This document shows, piece after piece, positions 25,417-34,520 of a stretch of DNA of 64,000 nucleotides; position 1 is the stretch's first letter; each line of letters begins with the position of its first letter. The translations under genes and the position numbers were made by a program. Under the pieces are notes generated by a model, which was given only the letters and a program-made list of their open reading frames with translations, made no database searches and had not been told where the DNA came from. Origin of the DNA: JAEVLT01 sp964484065 (GTDB lineage: Bacteria; Bacillota; Bacilli; Bacillales; Cytobacillaceae); NCBI GenBank assembly GCA_964484065.1, contig CAZAEW010000001.1, positions 186,001 to 250,000 of the forward strand. The letters run 5' to 3'.

Positions 25417-26468
25417 ATAAAATCCTGAGTGTAATATTTTTGGTAAACCCCTACACCTATATGGGTATAATATTTATTTAGCATCGAAGTCCTGTGGCTT
25501 TCACTATTTAGCCACCCCTCCACTACTGCCGGACCATCCGTATAATTAGCTGCAATATTTTCCCCAGCAGACTCATATTCAACATTTGCGGCTTTTAATC
25601 GTTCCGTTAGGCTGCCGTATTTCTTTGAGATATGTGAAAAGTCATTTGTCTCGTACATGTCTTTGCTGTGATTAAAGGCCGCCTCAGCTGTTTTTTCATC
25701 CCATTTTAGAGCTTTAAGATGGTTTCTTACCCGAAGAACATTGGTTAAATCAACTATTTCCTTTTCCGCACTCGCTTCTGCTTTTTCCCACAAAGACTCG
25801 TCAGGATTAGGAGGGTCAATTAATTCACCGTTATAGACAAGTTCATATGGGCGCTCTTTAATTAATGTTTTGGCATCAATAAAACGGACACTTGAAAGCT
25901 CTCCGGAAAACTTATCAAAGTACAGCTGAGCATATATATTCCCAAATTGAATCAGCGGACGAAGGTTTATATCCGTGTCATTCAACTCAAACCGAAAAGA
26001 ATTGCCATCCAGATTCAGGTCAACATTTGTATCGATGTATTGTGTATTAAAGATTTCCTCAAGAGGCTGCCCAATTTCAAATGGCGAAACGTCCAAATTG
26101 TCTCCAATCGCATATACGGAAACAACCTGATTGCTTTCAACCCCAACCTGAATGTATTTTTTGTATCCTGAATTATAAATATACCAATCATATCCATAGA
26201 TGGTGGGGTCGACTCTGTCAGGCTTGCCTAAAGCTTTTTCCAGACCTTGCAAATCTTGCCCGAGCAATAAGGAGACACCCTCCTTGGGCTTTTCCGTCGA
26301 AGGCCTTCCCGGGTGGCTGTCCTTTTTCCTGCCGATAGCTCCTTCCGTTTGCTTCGTTGAATTATTTTTCAACAATACTTCACGGTCATCCTTTTGATTA
26401 ATGTTGACATAGAAACCGATCGTGATAAAAAGAATGGATATAATTAATATTCTTATAAGAGAGCGCAG
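25407..26468 (-). CDS. ylbC: CAP/SCP-domain protein YlbC with N-terminal membrane anchor
   Basis: YlbC is a CAP-superfamily (SCP/PR1) protein exported or anchored outside the membrane; its activity is unknown. The C-terminal CAP domain carries LRVRNHLKALKWDEKTAEAAFNHSKDM, FSHIS, AGENIAANY and WLNSESHRTSMLN. The frame continues upstream of the first TTG (26375) through a hydrophobic segment (LIRILIISILFITIGFYV) preceded by AAAGGGGGGGG. The only plausible initiator in that stretch is CTG at 26468, giving 353 residues, close to B. subtilis YlbC. The CTG start is inferred. Confidence 0.85.
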   Translation of the reverse strand: MRSLIRILIISILFITIGFYVNINQKDDREVLLKNNSTKQTEGAIGRKKDSHPGRPSTEKPKEGVSLLLGQDLQGLEKALGKPDRVDPTIYGYDWYIYNSGYKKYIQVGVESNQVVSVYAIGDNLDVSPFEIGQPLEEIFNTQYIDTNVDLNLDGNSFRFELNDTDINLRPLIQFGNIYAQLYFDKFSGELSSVRFIDAKTLIKERPYELVYNGELIDPPNPDESLWEKAEASAEKEIVDLTNVLRVRNHLKALKWDEKTAEAAFNHSKDMYETNDFSHISKKYGSLTERLKAANVEYESAGENIAANYTDGPAVVEGWLNSESHRTSMLNKYYTHIGVGVYQKYYTQDFIKK

Positions 26469-26577
26469 AGGATTCCCCCCCTTTACTGCATTTTCTCGAT
26501 ATATGTATAGTTAAAATAATTATATCATTAATAAGATTCTAATTAATAGTGATTGAATCTTGTTAAAGGATGTCAGG

Positions 26578-26612
26578 GCAAAAAAACAGGTGCCCATGCA
26601 CCTGTTTTTTTG
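26578..26612. terminator. Terminator of ylbB
   Basis: AAAAAACAGGTGC (26581-26593) pairs perfectly with 26598-26610 around CCAT, with T runs on both strands. Confidence 0.85.
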
Positions 26613-26643
26613 CCTGTTTTCCAAACTGATTCAAATTGTGCCA

Positions 26644-27078
26644 TTAATGATGATATCCGGCATTGTTCGCTTCGGAAATCTCGGTAAGTGCGTGTTTTGC
26701 CTGATCATCAGTTAATTCCCGAACAGCAAAATCTCCTAAAGAAACAATACCAATTAATCGATCACCTTCCACGACAGGCAGCCTTCTTATTTGATGTTCA
26801 GCCATCAGTTGTATGGCCTCTCTGCTGTCGGAATCAGGTGAGATTGTGATGAGATCATTACTCATTATATCTTCAACTTTGGATGAAGCAGGATGTTTTT
26901 CCGCAATGCATCTGAGCACAATATCCCTGTCAGTAATCATTCCAACCAATTTTTCATGATCTACAATTGGAATTGCCCCAACATTAAGTTCCTTCATTTT
27001 TACCGCGACTTCATAAACATTATCCAGCAACGAACAACATTCCACATCATCTGTCATAATATCGCGAATAATTTCCAC
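26644..27078 (-). CDS. ylbB: CBS-domain protein YlbB
   Basis: A stand-alone pair of CBS domains (144 residues), typically binding adenosine nucleotides. The first CBS domain spans about 4-58 (IVDHEKLVGMITDRDIVLR) and the second about 68-125 (RRLPVVEGDRLIGIVSLGDFA). The partner or target is unknown. GTG at 27078 is nine bases after GAGGGAG and is chosen over an ATG 24 bases upstream with no SD. ylbB neighbours ylbC in B. subtilis. Confidence 0.88.
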   Translation of the reverse strand: MEIIRDIMTDDVECCSLLDNVYEVAVKMKELNVGAIPIVDHEKLVGMITDRDIVLRCIAEKHPASSKVEDIMSNDLITISPDSDSREAIQLMAEHQIRRLPVVEGDRLIGIVSLGDFAVRELTDDQAKHALTEISEANNAGYHH

Positions 27079-27273
27079 AGAACATTTCTCCCTCGTTTTC
27101 ATATCAAGGCATAATAATACAGCCCTATAAGTATATTTATTTCCGAAATAAAAGGAATTATTCGGGGCGATATCTGGAACAATGATTATATTAACTCATT
27201 GCATGGCAATCCATTTTCCACTATTATAAATAATAAAATGACTGTGACAACGTTTTCAATAGGAGGGTTAAGC

Positions 27274-27633
27274 GTGAAATTTGAAAATACCGGTATTGAA
27301 AAAATGCGTGCAGACTTAAACCGTTTAGATGAAGTAATGAAGGAACATGGCCTGATTCGCGAAGGCCAATGGGACTACGAAAGAGTAACGTATGATAAAA
27401 AGTTCGAAATCAAGGAAGGGGTTTACTATCTCCGAGTGCGTGGATATGCTGTGGAAGGAGATGTTGGTTCTCATAAAGCGACCATTCAGTTAATGACTCC
27501 GCTATTAGGAAAATACTACTACCCTCACGGTGTCGAATACGGGGAGAATGAATATTTCCCTCCTGCCTTAATCAACCAATGCGATACGATCCTAAACAAA
27601 TTAAATGCAGAGGTAGAAAGTTTTGCCATTTAG
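27274..27633 (+). CDS. ylbA: YugN-like family protein (YlbA position)
   Basis: A 119-residue YugN-like protein; its function is unknown. GTG at 27274 follows AGGAGGG and gives MKFENTGIEKMRADLNRLDEVM, the family start. Other conserved parts are REGQWDYERVTYDKKFE and LLGKYYYPHGVEYGENEYFP. A longer reading from 27199 lacks a ribosome binding site. The symbol follows synteny with B. subtilis, where ylbA lies between the cta cluster and ylbB. Confidence 0.83.
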   Translation: MKFENTGIEKMRADLNRLDEVMKEHGLIREGQWDYERVTYDKKFEIKEGVYYLRVRGYAVEGDVGSHKATIQLMTPLLGKYYYPHGVEYGENEYFPPALINQCDTILNKLNAEVESFAI

Positions 27634-27656
27634 AAAATTACCAGCCTTTCTCAAAC

Positions 27657-27702
27657 GGGTCTGACCTCCATTTTTTCCAATGCCGGATCAGACCCTTGTT
27701 GC
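27657..27702 (+). repeat. GGGTCTGACCTCC repeat forming a terminator-like hairpin
   Basis: GGGTCTGA (27657-27664) pairs with TCAGACCC (27688-27695) just after the YugN-like gene. It shares GGGTCTGACCTCC with the hairpin after ylbJ. Confidence 0.6.
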
Positions 27703-27723
27703 TGTTTCCATCGATTCAAGGAA

Positions 27724-28185
27724 CTAGAATCCTAAAATAGCTTTAATAACAGACGTTGTTTCGCCGCCTTGATAAAACACATAAAGCAATAAATACACGG
27801 CAATGCCAGTTATCGCTGTACAAAACCAGATAATGCTTGTGATTGGGCCAATTTTCCGATGTTTTGCCAGCTTATTAGAAAAACCTGTCACTAAAGAAAC
27901 GATCCCAAAAACAGCTCCTACAGTAGCCAAAGTAATATGGAAGATAAGAAACAATGTATAGTATATTTTTACATTGTTTGGTCCTCCGAAGGAAGTGTTA
28001 CCTAAAAAGATAGTTCTTGATGCGTAAATTAAAAAGAAGATAAGGGCAAAAATAGCTGCAATGATCATTGTTTTTCGATGCGTTTCAATTTTCCGCTGTT
28101 TGATTTGCCCCCACCCAATTGCAACTGTGATTGCACTCAAGACAATAAACGAAGTGCTGATGGTCGGGAGTATTGGTAAATTCAT
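27724..28185 (-). CDS. DUF420 membrane protein, oxidase assembly (CtaM/YozB type)
   Basis: A 153-residue membrane protein of the DUF420 family. In Staphylococcus the relative CtaM is needed for assembly of heme A-containing oxidases. Four or five hydrophobic helices are visible, with conserved HRKTM near 45, YYTLFLIFHITLA near 85 and HRKIGPIT near 120. MNLPILPTIS at 28185 is chosen because GAGGTG lies just upstream. It is downstream of ctaG on the same strand, supporting a role in caa3 oxidase assembly. Confidence 0.87.
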   Translation of the reverse strand: MNLPILPTISTSFIVLSAITVAIGWGQIKQRKIETHRKTMIIAAIFALIFFLIYASRTIFLGNTSFGGPNNVKIYYTLFLIFHITLATVGAVFGIVSLVTGFSNKLAKHRKIGPITSIIWFCTAITGIAVYLLLYVFYQGGETTSVIKAILGF

Positions 28186-28278
28186 GTTCACACCTCTTTC
28201 TTTTTTCGTCATTTTTCTACAATTATTGTAAGGGAGTCCGTCTGCCTTTTCAACAATAATTTCAATATTTGAACAATA

Positions 28279-28312
28279 AACAAAAATCCCCCTTTAACTA
28301 GGGGGATTTTTC
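28279..28312 (-). terminator. Terminator of ctaG
   Basis: AAAAATCCCCC (28282-28292) pairs perfectly with 28301-28311. The hairpin overlaps the ctaG stop codon. Confidence 0.85.
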
Positions 28313-29209
28313 TGCAGTGGGCAGTAAGCTTTGGGACAGCTCCCTGTCTGATTCTGCTTGATCATTACGATACCACTCAAAAAAAACATGACCTAACACG
28401 ATTCCATAAATAACTTCTTGAATTACCTTCATGAGAACACCGCCCAGCTGTTGGTCATGCAACAGCGACATCGAGCTGAAAAGTTCTGGACTGCTTATCT
28501 TTAAGCTTGTCATTGTCGCAGATCCAACACAGAGGCTCATTGCTGCACTCCATGACTTGGGATCAGAGTAAGTGGCATAAATCGGTGAATTGGCAAAAAT
28601 AATTAAAGCACAGGCGGGTGTAAGCAGTATTCCATCCGCAAAAATATAGCCTACCTTCTTGATCCCGCTTAAGATTTGAGCTTCAGGCAGTTTGTTCAAC
28701 AATGGCCACCACATAAAAATGGCAAAAACAAACAACAAAAGAGAATAACCTGCATGAAGCCATCTGTTTTGCATGACATGATCAAAAATCAGTGGAATAT
28801 GGTAAAACGAAAAAAAACCATTAAATAAGATTAACGCAATCAAAGGTTTTGTAAAAAACAAAAAACAGAAGCGAAATGTTTTTTTCCCCAGCATCCATCT
28901 CCAAGCCCAATTTGGAATACTGGCAATAAAGAGAGGAGGGATTACCAGCACTAATACAGCCATTTGAATCATATGAACATAAAACATCAAATGAGCCAGT
29001 AAATCAAGAGGTGAGCCCTTTATTGCATATAAAAGAAGAATTGAAGTGATGAACAGCGCCCCCTGCTGAAGAGTAAGCGCCTCACTCCCCTTCACATTAC
29101 GGCTAAATTTTATGAAGAGCAGAAAATAAGCTATCGTTAAAGCGATTAAGGTACTTATAAAATAAGGACTCCAAAGGGCTTCAAATCCAAAGATATCCAA
29201 AGAATACAT
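28298..29209 (-). CDS. ctaG: Cytochrome c oxidase assembly factor CtaG
   Basis: CtaG of the Bacillus caa3 type (DUF1404-like) is a polytopic membrane protein needed for active caa3 oxidase; it is unrelated to Cox11. The 303-residue product has about seven transmembrane helices and family motifs such as HLMFYVHMIQMAVLVLVIPPLF. ATG at 29209 follows AGAGGTG. It is the last gene of the ctaBCDEFG series, with a partial hairpin (about 29238-29268) between it and ctaF that may reduce its expression. Confidence 0.93.
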   Translation of the reverse strand: MYSLDIFGFEALWSPYFISTLIALTIAYFLLFIKFSRNVKGSEALTLQQGALFITSILLLYAIKGSPLDLLAHLMFYVHMIQMAVLVLVIPPLFIASIPNWAWRWMLGKKTFRFCFLFFTKPLIALILFNGFFSFYHIPLIFDHVMQNRWLHAGYSLLLFVFAIFMWWPLLNKLPEAQILSGIKKVGYIFADGILLTPACALIIFANSPIYATYSDPKSWSAAMSLCVGSATMTSLKISSPELFSSMSLLHDQQLGGVLMKVIQEVIYGIVLGHVFFEWYRNDQAESDRELSQSLLPTAEKSP

Positions 29210-29285
29210 CCTTTTCACCTCTTTTTTACAGGAATAAAGAAAATCGGCTTAAGCCGACTTTCTTTTCGTTTTCCCGGTTCATTTT

Positions 29286-29621
29286 TCACCACCAAATAAT
29301 GGTTGAAAATGCCCAAATAACGATAAAACCGAAACCTGCCCCGGTGTATAGAAACAGAGCCGGTGCTTCATGCCCTTTTTTGTCCATATGCATAAAATAA
29401 TAAAGCTGAAATGCCACCTGAACAATGGCCAGAAGAAGAATAAAAGGCGCGGTAAACGTTGCCGTAAAGCCTTTTATTCCAACGGCAGCAAAAGCAATAA
29501 ACGTTAAAAAAATCATCATGGAAAACGAAATGAGATGGTACCTCATTTCCTCTGTACTCTTTTTTCTTCGATATTCCAGATCGACCCGATCGTTATTTAT
29601 GTTTGTCTGTTGAGTTGCCAT
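29286..29621 (-). CDS. ctaF: Cytochrome c oxidase subunit IVB (caa3)
   Basis: Subunit IV of the caa3 oxidase, 111 residues with three transmembrane helices (about 28-50, 55-75 and 88-110). FQLYYFMHMDKKGHEAP (about 72-88) and the terminal WAFSTIIWW are typical. It begins five bases after ctaE and is part of the same operon. Confidence 0.93.
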   Translation of the reverse strand: MATQQTNINNDRVDLEYRRKKSTEEMRYHLISFSMMIFLTFIAFAAVGIKGFTATFTAPFILLLAIVQVAFQLYYFMHMDKKGHEAPALFLYTGAGFGFIVIWAFSTIIWW

Positions 29622-29625
29622 AAGT

Positions 29626-30255
29626 TTATCCCACCATTCCCATTAAATATACTACTGTGAAGATAAATACCCAAACAACGTCAATAAAGTGCCAGTACAG
29701 ACTTGCAATGTAAAATTTAGGAGCATTGTAAAGATTTAATCCCCGTTTCATGTTTCGAAACATTAGGGTAAGAATCCATAATAGCCCGAATGTCACGTGA
29801 GCTCCATGGCAGCCAACGAGTGTATAAAAAGCAGAACCAAATGCGCTGCTAGTAAAAGTATGATGGAACTCATGGACATAATGATTGAATTCATAAATTT
29901 CCAGTCCTAAAAATCCCGCTCCCAAAAGAACCGTTACTCCTAACCAAAGCAGCATTTTTTTAAAAGCGAAATTTTTCATATGATACATTGCGTACACGCT
30001 AGTTAAAGAGCTCGTCAATAAAAACATGGTTGCAACAAAAGTAAGAGGAAGTTCAAAAAGATCTTTCGCCAAAGCTTGGTTTGTATTTGGCACTTTATCC
30101 TTCAAGGCAAGATAGGTGGCAAAAAGAGAGGCGAAGAGAATCGACTCTCCTCCTAAGAATAACCAAAACCCTAGAAATTTATTTTTCCCTTCAAGGGTTG
30201 CCCGCTCAGGCGATGCAGGCCAGGTTTCATACGTGAATTTCTCTTCAGCTTGCAT
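29626..30255 (-). CDS. ctaE: Cytochrome c oxidase subunit III (caa3)
   Basis: Subunit III of the caa3 oxidase, 209 residues with five transmembrane helices as in the short bacillus form. Conserved sequences include FWLFLGGESILFASLFATYLAL (about 31-52), GCHGAHVTFGL (about 148-158) and SLYWHFIDVVWVFIF (about 184-198). The ATG overlaps the ctaD stop by one base (TAATG), so translation is coupled. Confidence 0.97.
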   Translation of the reverse strand: MQAEEKFTYETWPASPERATLEGKNKFLGFWLFLGGESILFASLFATYLALKDKVPNTNQALAKDLFELPLTFVATMFLLTSSLTSVYAMYHMKNFAFKKMLLWLGVTVLLGAGFLGLEIYEFNHYVHEFHHTFTSSAFGSAFYTLVGCHGAHVTFGLLWILTLMFRNMKRGLNLYNAPKFYIASLYWHFIDVVWVFIFTVVYLMGMVG

Positions 30256-32123
30256 TATGCCTCTACCCCCTTCTCATCATCCATTAACTCTTCCTTATGA
30301 ATATGGTAACCATGATCATCCTTTACCGAACGGATAAACATGGACAAAAAGGTAATCCCCAGTCCGATCAATAATACCGGAAGTGCCCATGCTTTATGAT
30401 CCGGATGATACATCGCACCAAAAGCAGCGACAAAAAGACCAAAAGCAATAATAAATGGAATAAAAGAAGAATTAGGCATATGAATGTCACCGAGCGGTTC
30501 AGCAGGAGTCATCCCTTTTTTACCATCCATTTTTTCGATCCAAAATGCATCTAATCCCCTTACAAGCGGAAGCTGTTTAAAATTATAATATGGCGGCGGA
30601 GAGGAAATCGACCACTCCAATGTCCTGCCATCCCCCCATGGGTCGTTTGTGACCTTTTTATTTTTCACGGAAGTGATGATGACATTAAGTAATAGAATAA
30701 TAACTGCAACAGACATAAAGAAAGCACCAATGGAACTAATCATATTGGCCGTTTCAAAGCCCTGCCCAGGTAAATAAGTAAACACCCGGCGCGGCATCCC
30801 CATTAAGCCAAGAAAGTGCTGTACAAAGAATGTTAGGTGGAACCCAATTAAGAAGAACCAAAAAGTAATTTTCCCCAGTACCTCATTTAACATTGTTCCA
30901 AACATCTTTGGCCAATAGAGATGTGCTCCAGCCAGCAGTGCGAAAACAACACCTCCGACAATTACATAATGGAAATGGGCAACTACAAAGTATGTGTCAT
31001 GGTATTGATAGTCAGCAGCAGCGGCAGCAAGCATAACCCCTGTTACACCGCCCATAACAAATGATGGAATAAAGGCGACAGCATAGTGCATCGGAGTTGT
31101 GAAATTGACACTTCCACCCCACATCGTTAGCAGCCAGTTAAAGATTTTTATCCCCGTAGGAACACCTATTGCCATTGTGGCAACAGCAAATATCGCATTT
31201 GCGACAGGACCTAATCCGGTGGTAAACATGTGGTGTGCCCAAACCATGAAACCGAGGAAACCAATTAACACAGTTGCAAATACCATTGATGAATACCCGA
31301 ATAATCGTTTTCTGGAAAAAATGGCGAATGTTTCAGAGAAAATACCAAAGGCAGGCAGAATCAGGATATATACTTCCGGATGTCCAAATATCCAGAAAAA
31401 ATGTTCCCAAATAATAGTATTTCCGCCCATTGCGGTATTAAAGAAATTAGATCCAAACATTCGATCAAACATTAATAATACTAGACCTACAGTTAAAGGT
31501 GGAAACGCGAATAAAATTAGTGCTGAGGTAACAAACGTCGTCCATGTAAACAACGGCATTCTCATATAGGTCATACCCGGAGCGCGCATGTTAATGATAG
31601 TAGCAAGAAAGTTAATGCCGCCGATCAGTGTACCAATACCTGAAATCTGAATGCCAAGTATATAAAAATCTACACCGTGGCCTTTTGAGGCCATGACTAG
31701 AGAGGCATAAGAGGTCCAGCCTGCGTCAGGAGCCCCCCCTAAAAACCAAGAGAGGTTCAGAAAAACTCCACCGAAGAAAAACAGCCAAAAGCCTAACGCA
31801 TTTAGAAAAGGAAAAGCAACGTCACGGGCACCGATTTGCAGCGGCATCACCGCATTCATAAAAGCAAAGACAAGCGGCATGGCAGCCAAGAAAATCATAG
31901 TTGTCCCGTGCATCGTTAATATTTCGTTGTAGAGGCCTGCACTAACAAAATCATTATTTGGCACTGCAAGCTGAATTCGGATAAAAACGGCTTCAAGGCC
32001 GCCGATGACAAAAAAGAGTCCCCCGGCAATAAGATATAAAATGGCGATTTTTTTATGATCAACCGTTGTTAAAAAGTCCCATATTGTCCCGCCAAAACCT
32101 TTCTTTTGAGCAATGGTACTCAC
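30255..32123 (-). CDS. ctaD: Cytochrome c oxidase subunit I (caa3)
   Basis: Catalytic subunit I carrying heme a and the heme a3-CuB centre, which reduces oxygen and pumps protons. The 622-residue product has 12 core helices plus extra C-terminal ones. Metal-binding motifs are clear: MHGTTM (heme a ligand, about 70-75), WEHFFWIFGHPEVYILILPAFG (CuB His, Tyr crosslink), AHHMFT (CuB His pair) and YFVVAHFHYVIVGG (heme ligands). The start is GTG after GGGAGG. Its place is between ctaC and ctaE. Confidence 0.98.
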   Translation of the reverse strand: MSTIAQKKGFGGTIWDFLTTVDHKKIAILYLIAGGLFFVIGGLEAVFIRIQLAVPNNDFVSAGLYNEILTMHGTTMIFLAAMPLVFAFMNAVMPLQIGARDVAFPFLNALGFWLFFFGGVFLNLSWFLGGAPDAGWTSYASLVMASKGHGVDFYILGIQISGIGTLIGGINFLATIINMRAPGMTYMRMPLFTWTTFVTSALILFAFPPLTVGLVLLMFDRMFGSNFFNTAMGGNTIIWEHFFWIFGHPEVYILILPAFGIFSETFAIFSRKRLFGYSSMVFATVLIGFLGFMVWAHHMFTTGLGPVANAIFAVATMAIGVPTGIKIFNWLLTMWGGSVNFTTPMHYAVAFIPSFVMGGVTGVMLAAAAADYQYHDTYFVVAHFHYVIVGGVVFALLAGAHLYWPKMFGTMLNEVLGKITFWFFLIGFHLTFFVQHFLGLMGMPRRVFTYLPGQGFETANMISSIGAFFMSVAVIILLLNVIITSVKNKKVTNDPWGDGRTLEWSISSPPPYYNFKQLPLVRGLDAFWIEKMDGKKGMTPAEPLGDIHMPNSSFIPFIIAFGLFVAAFGAMYHPDHKAWALPVLLIGLGITFLSMFIRSVKDDHGYHIHKEELMDDEKGVEA

Positions 32124-32157
32124 TAATTTAAACCTCCCTTTCCAGCAATCCCTGTTA

Positions 32158-33216
32158 TTACTGAACTTTTAATCCCATCAAATATTCCGCCAAAGCATTA
32201 AGCTGAGCTTCAGACATCTGCGGGTATTTTCCGGTCATTTTATTGCCTGGTTTATATGTTTCAGGGTTTCTAATCCAATTCTTTATCTCTTCTTTTGTAT
32301 GCGGCAGAATACCGGCAACACGTGATCGATTGCCAAAGTTTGTTAAATTAGGAGCCAATCGTGCCGTTTCCGGAGTCGTATTGGAAGGTGTGACCGCATG
32401 ACATCCAATGCAGCTTTGATTAAAGATCTTTTGCCCTTCGAGGGCTAAACTTGAAGCTGGTGCTTGAGCCTTTTTAACATTTTTCATTGCCGTAACCCAG
32501 CTATTAAATTTAGCCCGGGTAATGGCTTTCACTTTAAAGTCCATTAAAGCATGGGAAGGCCCGCAAAGCTCTGCACATTTTCCATAAAAAAGGTTTCCGG
32601 CATCATTTGCCTTATTGTTATCAAACTCCAGCCAGAATTTATTAATGTTATCTGTATTTGTGTCCATTTTTCCGCCAACTGCAGGGATCCAGAACGAGTG
32701 TTTAACATCCATCGATTTCAGATTAAAGTAAACCCTTTCATTTGTTGGCACCACTAGCTCTTGACTTGTCACAATTCCTTGGGCTGGATATTCAAAATCC
32801 CACCAGTATAAGTGAGAACGGACGTTAACAACAAGTACATTTGGATTTTTCTTATTCATTGCGGAAACATCCGCTAGTTTAAACGTTGCGAATATAGTAG
32901 GCACCGCAAGAATGAGCAGCAGCAGAATTGGGATCACCGTCCAAATTATTTCTAATTTGTGGCTTCCCTCTACTTGTTTCGGAATTTTATCGTCTTTCCT
33001 TCTGAAAAAAACAATAACAAGGATGAAAATAATTGTTACGACAAGAACGACTCCTACCATGATTAACGTACTTAACTTCATTAGACCGTATTGTGTGTCT
33101 GCCACTTCACCAGCAGGCTTCAATGCAGATAAATACGGTTCCCCGCCGCAGCCGGAGAGAATGAGCGTTACCGCTGCGAAGAGCGTTGGCAACCTCCAGT
33201 CAGCAAGCCTTTTCAT
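32158..33216 (-). CDS. ctaC: Cytochrome c oxidase subunit II with fused cytochrome c (caa3), lipoprotein
   Basis: Subunit II accepts electrons and passes them via CuA to subunit I. The 352-residue product has a lipobox (LSGC, Cys23), two transmembrane helices (about 48-71 and 90-111) and the CuA ligands His173, Cys214, Cys218, His222 and Met225 (YGKCAELCGPSHALM). A C-terminal cytochrome c domain with heme site CIGCH (269-273) makes this a caa3 enzyme. ATG at 33216 follows AAAGAGGGG; the longer reading has no SD. A large palindrome precedes its leader. Confidence 0.97.
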   Translation of the reverse strand: MKRLADWRLPTLFAAVTLILSGCGGEPYLSALKPAGEVADTQYGLMKLSTLIMVGVVLVVTIIFILVIVFFRRKDDKIPKQVEGSHKLEIIWTVIPILLLLILAVPTIFATFKLADVSAMNKKNPNVLVVNVRSHLYWWDFEYPAQGIVTSQELVVPTNERVYFNLKSMDVKHSFWIPAVGGKMDTNTDNINKFWLEFDNNKANDAGNLFYGKCAELCGPSHALMDFKVKAITRAKFNSWVTAMKNVKKAQAPASSLALEGQKIFNQSCIGCHAVTPSNTTPETARLAPNLTNFGNRSRVAGILPHTKEEIKNWIRNPETYKPGNKMTGKYPQMSEAQLNALAEYLMGLKVQ

Positions 33217-33277
33217 GCTTATCGATCCCCTCTTTCGCAATAAATTTTTCCCCTTTGATGACCAAAGAATCAAACGT

Positions 33278-33395
33278 AAAGATGTTAAAAAAGGGCCTTA
33301 CCCCTCGCTCTAAACTCAATATATAGTGAAAGATTAATCAACTTTTGCTGTATATTGTGATAGAGGGGCAAGACCCTTATATTTTAAACATCTTT
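33278..33395. repeat. 118-base near-palindrome between ctaB and ctaC
   Basis: The two halves pair almost throughout: AAAGATGTTAAAA with TTTTAAACATCTTT, AAGGGCCTTACCCCTC with GAGGGGCAAGACCCTT (two G-U pairs), and CAATATATAG with CTGTATATTG. In the cta transcript it would fold into one long hairpin between ctaB and ctaC. It looks like a MITE-type element or a processing/termination signal. Confidence 0.8.
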
Positions 33396-33406
33396 ATGGC
33401 AAAAAA

Positions 33407-34345
33407 CTAAATCAATGTAACAATGACCATTGCAACAAACATGATGGTTAAATATTGCAAAGAGTATACAAACATTAGTTTTGCCCATTTAATATCATCT
33501 TTGATCTTATATCCTAAAATCCCTAATACCAACCAGCCAATGTTCAACACAGAAGCAAGTATTAGAAATGGGATTCCTAATGAACTAAGCAGAAATGGAA
33601 CTGGAAGCAATGCAGCAACCCATAGAAGAATGTGTATTTTCGTCGTTTTAAATCCTTTTACAACCGGCAGCATCGGCACTCCGGCTGCACGGTATTCTTC
33701 TGCTCTTCTCATCGCTAAAGCATAAAAATGAGGAGGCTGCCAAATGAACATGATTAAAAATAACGACCAAGCCATTGGCCCAAGACTTGGTTCGATGGCG
33801 GCCCAGCCAATTAGCGGAGGTACCGCTCCTGATATACTTCCAATAACAGTATTGGAAACAAATTGTCTTTTTGACCACATCGTATAAAGAAAAATATAAC
33901 TAAAAACACCAATCAATCCTATAATTGCAGCGGATATGGTTGTAAACAATAAAAATAGTGTTCCTAATCCAATTAATAGAATACCCAAAATGAGAACCTT
34001 TGCAGGGAGCACTTTTCCAGTGACAGTAGGCCTGCCTTTCGTTCTCTCCATTAGAGGGTCAATATCGCGGTCAATAAAATTATTGATGCTGCACGAACCC
34101 GCGATTATTAATGAGGATCCAATCACAGTGAATAGGACAATATCCAAGTTTTCAAGAAAACTGCGTCCTGAAAAATGAAGGGCAAGCCATAAACCCGTAA
34201 AAGTTGTAATAAGATTAGAATTGACGATTCCAATTTTTATTAAAGCAAAAAAGTCTTTCATTAAAGACGTTTTTTCAATATCTAAGTTGATGCCGGCCGA
34301 ATTGCTTTCGAGCTGCGTTCCCTGATAGATCTTTGAATTAGACAT
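33407..34345 (-). CDS. ctaB: Protoheme IX farnesyltransferase (heme O synthase)
   Basis: CtaB attaches a farnesyl group to heme B, giving heme O, which CtaA converts to heme A. The 312-residue membrane protein of the UbiA family has about nine helices. The first Asp-rich motif is NNFIDRDIDPLMERTKGRP; the second, conserved loop region is FIWQPPHFYALAMRRAEEYRAAGVPMLPV. ATG at 34345 follows GGAGGG. First gene of the cta operon, divergent from ctaA. Confidence 0.96.
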   Translation of the reverse strand: MSNSKIYQGTQLESNSAGINLDIEKTSLMKDFFALIKIGIVNSNLITTFTGLWLALHFSGRSFLENLDIVLFTVIGSSLIIAGSCSINNFIDRDIDPLMERTKGRPTVTGKVLPAKVLILGILLIGLGTLFLLFTTISAAIIGLIGVFSYIFLYTMWSKRQFVSNTVIGSISGAVPPLIGWAAIEPSLGPMAWSLFLIMFIWQPPHFYALAMRRAEEYRAAGVPMLPVVKGFKTTKIHILLWVAALLPVPFLLSSLGIPFLILASVLNIGWLVLGILGYKIKDDIKWAKLMFVYSLQYLTIMFVAMVIVTLI

Positions 34346-34520
34346 GCTGGTCCCTCCTGTTAATTTTAAAAATATAGGCAAAAATCCTGGAGTTATTTCT
34401 AAACAAATAAATCATTTACACTTCTCGGAATGACAGAATTATTTTTTGCACTAAAAAAACAAAGATAAAAGCAAAATTAAAAGTAGTTTCTCTGTATATT
34501 AAATCACACTTTTACGCTTT

